From: Candidatus Cloacimonadota bacterium
Lineage (GTDB): Bacteria; Cloacimonadota; Cloacimonadia; Cloacimonadales; Cloacimonadaceae
Length of the DNA stretch: 12,055 bases
NCBI GenBank assembly: GCA_028683635.1
Contig: JAQUHL010000020.1
Location: 1 to 12,055 of the forward strand
Reading direction: 5' to 3'
Every line of letters starts with the position of its first letter. Within the stretch, counting starts at the first letter, position 1. The notes under the pieces were generated by a model that was given only the letters and a program-made list of their open reading frames with translations, had not been told where the DNA came from and made no database searches. Below are positions 1 through 7,679 of this stretch, piece after piece. The translations under genes were made by a program, and so were the position numbers.

Positions 1-3000
1 CAAGGATGTTTGGGCTGCCCGAAGTGAGGATGTTCCAATCTCCGGGAACGATCTTGTAAGCGATCTGAGTCGGCACGAAACCGAGATTATGGTTGATTGT
101 GATGGTCGCCCCTGCGAAGTTCGTACCGCTGAAGGTAAGGTTCAATCCGGCATTGGGGAGAGCTTCTTCTCCATAACCGGCGATGACTGTAACCGTGGCG
201 GTGGGATCAGTCAGAGATTCGATTGCTACGGAGGGAGTGATCGGTTCGTTGTTATAAGTATCCGTGATTTCCGGGATATTGATGGTGACCTCTCCACCTG
301 TGGCAGTACCTTCGCCAACCTGAGTATTCTGCTGGACGATCTTCACATTGTCTATGTGCATATAGTTATCAGCATTATTGACGGTGGATTCACCGTAAAA
401 AGCGAATTTTACCACACCGCTATAGGCACTCAAATCCAGAGCCACATATTCACCAGTATTTGATACATTGTTCAGAACTCTGGCTGAACCTGCGTTATCC
501 CACAAGGCAAGAGTATTGGCCGAAGACCAGGTTGCGCCGCCATCCGTGGAAATGAGCGCGGCAAACTTATCATCAGCACCCGTTAAACCAGGAGTTGTTC
601 CACTGTACGAAGTGAAGGCCAGGTTGAATCCCAGTTCGAGGTTTGATCCGGTTCCAAGATCAAATGGAGGGGTCATGAGCCAGTATTTACATGCAGTTCC
701 ATAGAGGTTTACTCTGGCACCTGCTCCATTGGCAGGGACGTTGGCAAAATTGCCAATATTCCACTGTGAATATGAAGTCCAACTTTCTGAGATGTACTGA
801 GTAAGCTCAGTACTTTCCGCCAGGATACCGGTGTATCTATCCCAATACTGAGGAGGAACTGTGCTAAAGGTTTCGATCCAGGGGAAGGATCTGACCATTG
901 CATCAAAACCGGTTCCGGTAAGAGCTACGGAGTTATCCGCTTTGGGAGAGTTGGGGTGGGAGCGGGTAAGCGATAAACCCTTAGCTTCCAGGTTATCCAC
1001 GATCTTCAGATTGGCCGCCTTATCTCCTACGCTGGTAGGATGGAAGGCAACTGTAAAGGTCATAAATCCACCGACACCCAAGGTCACGGGATACTCGTTG
1101 TTATCGACGAGGATGAATTGGTCTGCATCTTCACCTTCAAGGGTAACCGCTGGGTTGATAATCAGTTCACCGCCACCATTGTTGGACACAGTGAAGGTCT
1201 GGGCAGCGGAACTGATCCCGATCTGCTGGGGATCGAAGGCGTTGCTCGCAGGAGTAACTGCAAAAATGGGTTCAGGTGGAGCTTCTTCCGCCAGGAAATC
1301 ATCGAAACTCATATAATAAGGTGCGGAGCTGGCAAGTACCTGAAGACCAATGTAATAAACGCCGTCTGCAGTTGGACTCCAGGCATTTGAACTTAACTGA
1401 GTATAGACTGCATTGATAGGAGACAGCACACTGGCAATCTCAGTGGTCATTGCTCCAGCGGTGGCTGATGAACCAATATACATTTTGAAGCTGTTCCATC
1501 CTGTCAATTCGTCAGTATTGTACCAGATACTGAAGATATAGGCTTTTGCATCTTCCAGAGTCATACCCCGGGAGAACATCCAATCGGAAGTTGAGGCTCC
1601 CCAAGTAGCATACAGATAATCGGTTCCACTTCTTGCTGCCCGATTATATGACTGGGCAGATATCTGTGAAGACCACTTTGTACCCAAACGGGTCCATCCA
1701 GCCGGGAAGGATCCTGCTGCTTCGATGGATTCAAAATCCTCGGAATGGGGAATGCTTACAGGAGGAGTAGGTGTTGTGGCATTGGCAGTCATACCTGTGG
1801 AAAATCCGTAGTATGTGGTTCTTTCCGCAGTAAAATAGCTCCAAGCCTTGTAGTAATAAGTTGTGGAATGTTCCAAACCTGTATGCTCAAACACTCCGGC
1901 AGGACCCATATAAATCACGGTTCCGCCACCGGTTATCGGATCTCCAACATTATATCCAATCCCAGAGGGGGTGCCGAAGCTATTAGCAGAGTTCCAGGCG
2001 ATCATGACGTTATCTGACGCTGCATTGGCAGCGGTATTCAGATCGATCTGGCTGACGCTCGCTGGCACTGCTGTGAACGCTGCGGGGTTTGCCGGGGCAG
2101 CGGGAAGGGTCATCATTGATCCCAACAAAGGTTCAGCAGTTAGATACTTGGGAGCATTCAGTCCACTTACATTATAAGCGAATATGGTGAAATTATACTC
2201 GGTTTCCGCTGTCAGACCAGTGGCATTGAAGGTGGATGCTGAACCAAGAGCAATTACAGTTCCGGCACCAACAGTGTTTCCGACAGAATAATATGTACCG
2301 TCAACAGGAGAATCACCCATGTCCGGATCGGTATGGCGAAACACGATATATGCCTCAGCATCACTGGCAGTGAAGGATCCGGCAATGCTCGTACTTCCGG
2401 GAATCAGAACAAGTTCAGTGGCTTGTGCTACGGGCGTTTCGCATTCGACTTCGACCTGGAAATCACCTTCATGTGCTCCAATATCCGGACCTTCGCTTTT
2501 TTCGGCAATTCTTGAGTTTCCGTCAATATCGGTTAATACCCAATTCAACTCACCACCAAAGAAGCTACCATTGCTTTCGACAGGTGTGGGCAGGGAATCA
2601 CTGATGTGCAGATCGGTATCTGATAAGAACTGCGGGTTGGTTGGACGGCTGTTTCCATCATGAGTCGATGCTGTATTCCAGGCCTCGAGAGTAGCGTAAT
2701 TGGTTGAGGATCCGCGCACAACATAGCCATTGGTCGCATTATCAATATAGATGACGTTGTTATCGGACACGGAACCTGCCGCACCAATGGTCGTGGCATT
2801 TGAAAAATACACCCCCATATGCAGGTAGGTTGAGTGTCCCACGGTGTAATTTGCTATTGCATTGTTTCTCAGGTAGTTCGTGGCTGTATTACCGGCAAAA
2901 TATACTCCTGCGCTATAAGCAGAAGTGGGTCCGGCTATTCTAATGCTATTAAAGTCCACATAATAGGTATTGGCAGCAGTTGCTCCACCTGCATATATTC

Positions 3001-4819
3001 CTTCCACTGCATAAGAACTGCTTCCTGATCCGGTGTAACCGGAAGTGAGACCCCAGATCATGTTGTTATAGATTTTTACAGAATTTGTAAGTGTTGTTCC
3101 CAAAGTGGCGTAAATACCGTATTGAGTGGATGTTGATGATGTGCTGGTGGTCTTGATGTTATAAACTTTGTTGTTATAAACCAGGTTGTCTCCATAACAA
3201 GTGCCAAGATAAATACCATAACTCGCCGAGGAGGTAGTTGTGATGTTTCGGATAACGTTGTTAAAAATATGTGCCCCGGATTGGTAATAGGCATAGATCC
3301 CATAACCTGAAGCAGTTCCTCCCATACTATCTGCCGTCTCAGTTCCAATGACGCAATTGCTTACTTCGTTATTGGTCCCGGCATATGTGACAGAGTAATA
3401 CCCATAAAGGTTAATACCCTGGGTGCAATTATCGATGGTAAGATTCTGGAATTTATTATCCGAATTCACTCCTGAGACATTGGTAGGAGAAACATTGTAA
3501 TGCTGGTAAATGCCTCTTGTAGAAGTATTTGCCTTGTTAAGAGTAACACTGCTATTCTTTATGGTGTTGTATTTTGCGCCATCTGTTGCAGATGCGGCTC
3601 TGATGGAGTAACCATAGTTTACTGCCTGTCCTGACGCGATCATGATGTCGATTCCATCGAAAGTGATCCAGTCTCCACCCAAGATTTGGATACCTGCAAC
3701 TGAGGTAGTAGGTTTGATTACCGGGTTTGCACCTTCTCCATCCTTTTGGAAGACAATCGGATTAGCCTCGGTACCTGTGGCTGTGATGATTGGGACTTCT
3801 TCATAGAATTCTGAGCCAGCGGTTACATTGAAGATTACTCCCCCGTCACCGATACCGTTCATGTTTAGAGAATTAATGGCATCCGTGAAGGTAGTGAAAT
3901 CTCCTCCGGCACCGATAGTTTTGGTTCCGGATAACGGAGGAGATAGAGTCGTAAACGACCACACATCAAGTGTGTTGGTGTCTGATGCATATCCATTGTC
4001 GTTTCGAGGATCAATCTTCCAGTAATAAGTCTGGTCATAGAGAAGTTCACCGGGATCATAAGTCGTCCCAGCTTGATTTAACAGGAAGGGAGGTGGGTCA
4101 GTTATGCCGAAATAGACGTCATAATCGACCGGGCTTCCCCCGCCAGACGCCCAACTAAGTGCTTGGTCAATAGTTACATACAGACTGCCGTCAGCAGGGG
4201 TTGGGGCAAAGGCAGGATTAGGAGGATTACCAGAGACGATATCTTCAATGTCAAACTGGATATTTGGCCGCGAATAACTTGTTGTTAGGGCGGGAGGATT
4301 AGCCGTGTCGCTATTGCCCAATAGAGATCTGTAACTTGGTGAAGTGGAAGTATATCTCCAATAGGAGTGAGGTTCTGTGTAGGGGGCATTTTGAGTTCTT
4401 ACGGAAACCATGAGGTTTCCACCGGTATATTCGAAATCAACTATGTCAATTTCAACCCATGCTCCACCACTTCCTAAATCAATATTGGAAATAGATGCTA
4501 CAAACGATCCCGGATCATTCCAGGTTGTTCCCGAAAGGGTTTCTGAGGTTGTATTGGACAACCAGACTTCCGTAAGTCCGATGGCATTCGGATCAGCTCC
4601 GGTATCATTTCTGTACCAGCGAACTTTGGTAATCAGACCTTCTGGCAAACCAATTTCGGAACCCAGGTAAATGCATTGCGATCTGGAATATACGTAGTAA
4701 TCATTGAGAGGGTACCTGCCTGTGCTGGTACCTGTCCCAATTGTTACGGTGGTTGTTCCAAATACTGTTGAGAAAACTGCCATCAAGGCAATTATCAAGA
4801 TGAGAATTTTCGGTTTCAT
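1..4819 (-). CDS. Giant secreted multi-domain beta-helix/adhesin-like protein (3' end beyond the window)
   Basis: Reading the minus strand from the ATG at 4819 gives 1606 codons with no stop, so the protein is incomplete at its C-terminus. The start has an AAGGAG ribosome-binding site 5 nt upstream. Residues 1-21 form a signal peptide (KPK, then a hydrophobic core). Inferred layout: an N-terminal beta domain (22-195); an Fn3-like domain (198-292, ending DVWSFTTL); a pectin-lyase-like right-handed beta-helix (about 297-785, opening TIGAGGDFTTFTDAI and closing DIGAHEGDF); two Fn3-like domains (790-905, 908-1018); a choice-of-anchor J/cleaved-adhesin jelly roll (1024-1178, EDFES to SFDDF); an ASH-like choice-of-anchor D domain (1184-1305, ending ALTGTGF); a second jelly roll (1310-1497); then linker. 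It is probably surface-bound or released and may bind or cleave polysaccharide, but I see no catalytic motif I would trust. A type IX secretion tail would lie outside the window. Confidence 0.93.
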   Translation of the reverse strand, partial: MKPKILILIIALMAVFSTVFGTTTVTIGTGTSTGRYPLNDYYVYSRSQCIYLGSEIGLPEGLITKVRWYRNDTGADPNAIGLTEVWLSNTTSETLSGTTWNDPGSFVASISNIDLGSGGAWVEIDIVDFEYTGGNLMVSVRTQNAPYTEPHSYWRYTSTSPSYRSLLGNSDTANPPALTTSYSRPNIQFDIEDIVSGNPPNPAFAPTPADGSLYVTIDQALSWASGGGSPVDYDVYFGITDPPPFLLNQAGTTYDPGELLYDQTYYWKIDPRNDNGYASDTNTLDVWSFTTLSPPLSGTKTIGAGGDFTTFTDAINSLNMNGIGDGGVIFNVTAGSEFYEEVPIITATGTEANPIVFQKDGEGANPVIKPTTSVAGIQILGGDWITFDGIDIMIASGQAVNYGYSIRAASATDGAKYNTIKNSSVTLNKANTSTRGIYQHYNVSPTNVSGVNSDNKFQNLTIDNCTQGINLYGYYSVTYAGTNNEVSNCVIGTETADSMGGTASGYGIYAYYQSGAHIFNNVIRNITTTSSASYGIYLGTCYGDNLVYNNKVYNIKTTSTSSTSTQYGIYATLGTTLTNSVKIYNNMIWGLTSGYTGSGSSSYAVEGIYAGGATAANTYYVDFNSIRIAGPTSAYSAGVYFAGNTATNYLRNNAIANYTVGHSTYLHMGVYFSNATTIGAAGSVSDNNVIYIDNATNGYVVRGSSTNYATLEAWNTASTHDGNSRPTNPQFLSDTDLHISDSLPTPVESNGSFFGGELNWVLTDIDGNSRIAEKSEGPDIGAHEGDFQVEVECETPVAQATELVLIPGSTSIAGSFTASDAEAYIVFRHTDPDMGDSPVDGTYYSVGNTVGAGTVIALGSASTFNATGLTAETEYNFTIFAYNVSGLNAPKYLTAEPLLGSMMTLPAAPANPAAFTAVPASVSQIDLNTAANAASDNVMIAWNSANSFGTPSGIGYNVGDPITGGGTVIYMGPAGVFEHTGLEHSTTYYYKAWSYFTAERTTYYGFSTGMTANATTPTPPVSIPHSEDFESIEAAGSFPAGWTRLGTKWSSQISAQSYNRAARSGTDYLYATWGASTSDWMFSRGMTLEDAKAYIFSIWYNTDELTGWNSFKMYIGSSATAGAMTTEIASVLSPINAVYTQLSSNAWSPTADGVYYIGLQVLASSAPYYMSFDDFLAEEAPPEPIFAVTPASNAFDPQQIGISSAAQTFTVSNNGGGELIINPAVTLEGEDADQFILVDNNEYPVTLGVGGFMTFTVAFHPTSVGDKAANLKIVDNLEAKGLSLTRSHPNSPKADNSVALTGTGFDAMVRSFPWIETFSTVPPQYWDRYTGILAESTELTQYISESWTSYSQWNIGNFANVPANGAGARVNLYGTACKYWLMTPPFDLGTGSNLELGFNLAFTSYSGTTPGLTGADDKFAALISTDGGATWSSANTLALWDNAGSARVLNNVSNTGEYVALDLSAYSGVVKFAFYGESTVNNADNYMHIDNVKIVQQNTQVGEGTATGGEVTINIPEITDTYNNEPITPSVAIESLTDPTATVTVIAGYGEEALPNAGLNLTFSGTNFAGATITINHNLGFVPTQIAYKIVPGDWNILTSGSPNIL

Positions 4820-4914
4820 ATCTTCTCCTTAGTTGTTATGTTATTGCTATACTATTCATTGAGTAAAGGCGTTGGCCTGTACTAAAACTAATGTTACGTG
4901 TCAGTTTCAATCCA

Positions 4915-4931
4915 GTCGATAGGGTATCGAC
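4915..4931. promoter_or_regulatory. Perfect 7-bp inverted repeat, possible operator
   Basis: GTCGATA and TATCGAC flank a GGG spacer, about 95 bp upstream of the start of the giant secreted protein. The symmetry is seen directly. A role as operator or mRNA leader hairpin is inference. It would overlap the -35 of a weak minus-strand promoter candidate. Confidence 0.35.
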
Positions 4932-4981
4932 CTTATCTTGCTTTCGAAAATACAAAACATCATTCATCATAACTCCATAAT

Positions 4982-5014
4982 AAAAAACCGGTTAGTGACC
5001 ACAATGGTCATAAC
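4982..5014 (-). terminator. Possible minus-strand intrinsic terminator, no gene feeding it
   Basis: On the minus strand GTTATGACCA pairs with TGGTCA-C-TAAC around a TTG loop, giving 10 bp with one bulged base. CGG and then six T residues follow. This is terminator-like, though the three-base gap before the T-run weakens it. No minus-strand gene lies immediately upstream, because the neighbour at 5409 runs the other way. Confidence 0.4.
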
Positions 5015-5270
5015 AACCGAATAAATATCCATACTGATTATACCATCTTTACGCAGTATCAATGAGTCAAGGAAAATCTTTCGATATTTGTCCCTTTTAG
5101 GGGATCAATGCTGTAACACTATGTATATCAGTTGAATACGGCAGTAATCAGGAATACTGAAATAGTTATTACTCGTGGAGGCCATCAGTAGAAAAGATAA
5201 CGTTTCCAGTGTTACCAAATAGCTAAATGGTGCTATCAGCCTGTTAATTCTATGAGGGGGTAATTTCGGG

Positions 5271-5315
5271 GCTTCGTAGAGTTTTTAACTTTAAAGTTCT
5301 GAATTTCAACGAAGC
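5271..5315. repeat. Inverted repeat enclosing a 12-bp palindrome
   Basis: GCTTCGT (5271-5277) and ACGAAGC (5309-5315) can pair. The loop between them holds the perfect palindrome AACTTTAAAGTT (5287-5298). A run of six T residues begins at 5321. The loop is long for a terminator. It lies about 95 bp upstream of the flavoprotein start, so it could be a leader structure or a binding site. Function unknown. Confidence 0.3.
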
Positions 5316-5408
5316 ATAGGTTTTTTCTCATTCAGTTTATCCTTGACCCATTCATAAGCATATATCCAATGGCTCCCTAATTCTGATAAGAGAATAAAGG
5401 AACGAGTA

Positions 5409-6635
5409 TTGGAAGTAATCCCCTTTGCCATCATTGGTTCAGGCCCTGCAGGGCTTTGCGCTGCCATCGCTTATGGCAGCGGAGCGGTGATTTTTGAACG
5501 GAACAAGCAAGCAGGAGTTAAGCTTTTGCTGAGTGGTTCAGGACAATGCAATTTTTCTAATGCCTTACCCAAAGATTTGTTTCTTGAAAAGTGTGGCAGA
5601 GCAGCGAAGTTTTTGAAACCATCTTTATATAACTTTGACCAGAATAGTATGGTCAGCATTCTCCTCAAGGCAGGGTGTAAGTTATATAGTAGGGAAGATG
5701 GAAAGCTCTTTCCTGCATCACAGAGGGCTGTGGATGTCCGCAATGCTCTTTTGAATACAGCATTGAGAAGTGGAGCTATCATCAGATACAAGCATCGGAT
5801 TGACAGTATTGAAACATATACTGATCAGTTCCGGATCCACAGCAATCAGGGTGATTATATTGCCCAAAATGTACTGCTTGCCGGTGGTGGGAAGAGCTAT
5901 CCTCAAACCGGTTCTGATGGCTCTTTATGCAGGGTGGCAGAGAATCTTGGCCTCAAAGTATCTCCGCTGAAACCTTCCTTGACCTCGATTGAACTGAGAG
6001 ATAAAAGAATCTGCCGAACCTGTGCCGGTATCTCATTTACGCCCCATTCGATCCACATATCCAATCACCCAGGGCTTTCTCTGGATGCGGGAGATATCCT
6101 ATTTACTCACAAAGGGCTTTCCGGGCCGGGCATTATCAATAACTCATATTTGTTTGAAGCAGGTAGCAAACTTCGTGTGTGTCTGGTGCGAGAAGCCGCA
6201 AAAATAGTTCAGGAAAGCTTGACTGCCCGGCCCAGGATGCAACTGCATAACGCACTTTGTACCCTGGACATTGCTGATGAACTTATTAAAGCCCTTCTAA
6301 CCGAGGTAAATATCGACCCAGCTCAAAGGGCTTGTGAACTAAGCCGTGATTGCCGTAAAAAACTCATTGATCTTCTTAGCAATCTGGAGTTTGAGATTTA
6401 TCGGGTAGATTCCTGGGACAAGGCAATGGCAACGTCGGGTGGGGTGATGCTAAGTGAATTGAGTTCCAAAACCCTGGAGTCGAGAGCAGTTCCAGGTCTG
6501 TATTGTGCCGGAGAAATGTTGGATTATGATTTGCCTACAGGAGGCTTCAACATCCAGGTTGCCTGCTCAACAGGTTACATAGCAGGTCAAAGTGCCAAAA
6601 AGAAGACATCTACAAATCTTAAACCTCATCGATAG
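5409..6635 (+). CDS. BaiN/HI0933-family (YhiN-like) FAD-dependent flavoprotein
   Basis: This 408-residue protein carries the hallmarks of the HI0933/YhiN/BaiN family, which binds FAD and is predicted to be an NAD(P)/FAD-dependent oxidoreductase with a mostly unknown substrate. Visible motifs are: the Rossmann GxGxxG at 10-15 with the acidic residue E30 ending the second strand; the family signature around 38-51 (KLLLSGSGQCNFSN); GGGKSYPQTGSDG near 159-171; LFTHKGLSGPG at 231-241; ATSGGV at 341-346; and the C-terminal flavin-contacting PTGGFNIQVACSTGYIAG at 376-393. Length is normal for the family. The start is TTG, chosen because AAAGG ends 8 nt upstream and the Rossmann motif follows at once. 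It has no membrane segment and should be cytoplasmic. Its last 17 bp overlap the end of the convergent RNase HIII gene. The family is sure; the substrate is not. Confidence 0.94.
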   Translation: MEVIPFAIIGSGPAGLCAAIAYGSGAVIFERNKQAGVKLLLSGSGQCNFSNALPKDLFLEKCGRAAKFLKPSLYNFDQNSMVSILLKAGCKLYSREDGKLFPASQRAVDVRNALLNTALRSGAIIRYKHRIDSIETYTDQFRIHSNQGDYIAQNVLLAGGGKSYPQTGSDGSLCRVAENLGLKVSPLKPSLTSIELRDKRICRTCAGISFTPHSIHISNHPGLSLDAGDILFTHKGLSGPGIINNSYLFEAGSKLRVCLVREAAKIVQESLTARPRMQLHNALCTLDIADELIKALLTEVNIDPAQRACELSRDCRKKLIDLLSNLEFEIYRVDSWDKAMATSGGVMLSELSSKTLESRAVPGLYCAGEMLDYDLPTGGFNIQVACSTGYIAGQSAKKKTSTNLKPHR

Positions 6636-7566
6636 TGCCCTGAGCCAGGATTTTAGTTGTCGCAAAGTGGAGCTTGGCCACTTCACCGAGACGTTTGAAA
6701 CCATACTTTTCAATGAATCGCTGAGCAGCTTTCCGGCTCTGAGCACTGGCCCCAAGGGGAAAGGTCAGGCTATAATGCTTGCACATTCTTTCGTGCATCA
6801 AAAGGAAATTATACCTGGCAATGATGGAAGCCGCTGCCACAGCGAGATCACTTTCAGCATGTTCTCTTTCGATAATTGGCAGAGTAATGCCAAGTCTTTC
6901 CAGAGCAGATTTTGCCTTCATGGCTCTTGAGAATTTATCGATCACAATGCCATCGGTCTGGGGATGCGATTTAGTTAGTTCCTGAATGGCTTTACTATGT
7001 TGCCAGGCCAGAAGGTCGTTCAGGTTTTTCTTCTCCGTTTGCATGGATGCATATATCTCATTGTACTTTAGCGGCTTGAGAACAATGCTGCTAATCCTGG
7101 ACGGATACTTTTGATACAAAATATGAGCAATACGCCTGATCTGGTTATCCTTCAATAGTTTACTATCACATACCCCTAACTCACTTAAGCTGTCCCGAAG
7201 GCTTTGATCCATGCAAAAAGCAGCCACCGAGAGAGAACCAAGATAATCTCCCTTGCCGCTTTCATCCGAACCTATCCAGCACTTCCATTGGTGAAAATCA
7301 AGTTGGTCGGAAGTGGTATTGGCTGGGGTTTCATAGAGCAGGGATACCAATTCCTTGAATAGAGCCGTGGTGGATACTCCACCGAGGATCTTGCTGATAT
7401 GGTGTTTCCTTTCGGAGTAGTAGATGTTGAGGTTGGAAGTATCACCTGCTTTTTTTAGTATTAATTGAATTCCGTAACTGATTTCTCTTTCGTCTATAAC
7501 GTCGATTCCCCGGTTCGCTAACCTGGGTAACAAGGTTTCCAGATAAATTGAAATGGTTTTATGCAC
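6619..7566 (-). CDS. rnhC: Ribonuclease HIII
   Basis: RNase HIII cleaves the RNA strand of RNA-DNA hybrids during replication and repair. The RNase HIII form of the active-site motif, DESGKGDYLG, lies at 101-110 (D101 and E102 catalytic). It is followed by GVCDSKLL at 131-138, VIDKF at 208-212 (D210) and the acidic cluster with AVAAASIIAR at 236-251. An N-terminal TBP-like domain typical of HIII rather than HII fills about 1-80, including an IYYSERKHHISKILGG stretch. I prefer the GTG at 7566: AAGGGTGA lies 4 nt upstream and the resulting 315 residues match the usual ~310. An in-frame ATG at 7629 would give 336 residues but has no ribosome-binding site and sits just after a hairpin. The gene follows araC on the same strand and converges on the flavoprotein gene. 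Confidence 0.94.
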   Translation of the reverse strand: MHKTISIYLETLLPRLANRGIDVIDEREISYGIQLILKKAGDTSNLNIYYSERKHHISKILGGVSTTALFKELVSLLYETPANTTSDQLDFHQWKCWIGSDESGKGDYLGSLSVAAFCMDQSLRDSLSELGVCDSKLLKDNQIRRIAHILYQKYPSRISSIVLKPLKYNEIYASMQTEKKNLNDLLAWQHSKAIQELTKSHPQTDGIVIDKFSRAMKAKSALERLGITLPIIEREHAESDLAVAAASIIARYNFLLMHERMCKHYSLTFPLGASAQSRKAAQRFIEKYGFKRLGEVAKLHFATTKILAQGTIDEV

Positions 7567-7635
7567 AAAATCACCCTTGATGTTTCTAAACGTGCAAGAA
7601 TTCTCAGTATCGGATTTGGTCAAGTACATTGCACA

Positions 7636-7666
7636 AGTGGAGACCAACGGGCTGCTGGTCTCCACT
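7636..7666. repeat. Perfect 11-bp inverted repeat between araC and rnhC
   Basis: AGTGGAGACCA (minus strand) pairs fully with TGGTCTCCACT around a 9-nt loop, starting 13 nt past the araC stop codon. No T-run follows on either strand, so it is not a classical terminator. It may be an RNA processing or stabilising hairpin between the two genes, or a weak terminator. Confidence 0.55.
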
Positions 7667-7679
7667 GTCTGATAATGTC

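Larger units (their letters stand above)
4820..5408. other. Non-coding divergent intergenic region
   Basis: About 590 bp separate two divergently transcribed genes. I find no convincing small gene, tRNA or riboswitch in it. It holds three inverted repeats (4915-4931, 4991-5014 and 5271-5315) and the ribosome-binding sites of both genes. Promoters here are weak to the eye. For the plus-strand gene the best pair is TTGACC at 5343 with TCCAAT at 5365 (16-bp spacer). For the minus-strand gene it is TCGACT with TAACAT (17-bp spacer), which would overlap the 4915-4931 repeat. Confidence 0.7.

Noticed and set aside
89..4670. Numerous plus-strand open frames of 60-150 codons
   Set aside because: All lie antisense to the single continuous minus-strand frame, lack ribosome-binding sites in order, and encode no recognisable domain.
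7636..7666. Intrinsic terminator of araC
   Set aside because: The hairpin is perfect but no T-run follows on either strand, so I list it only as an inverted repeat.
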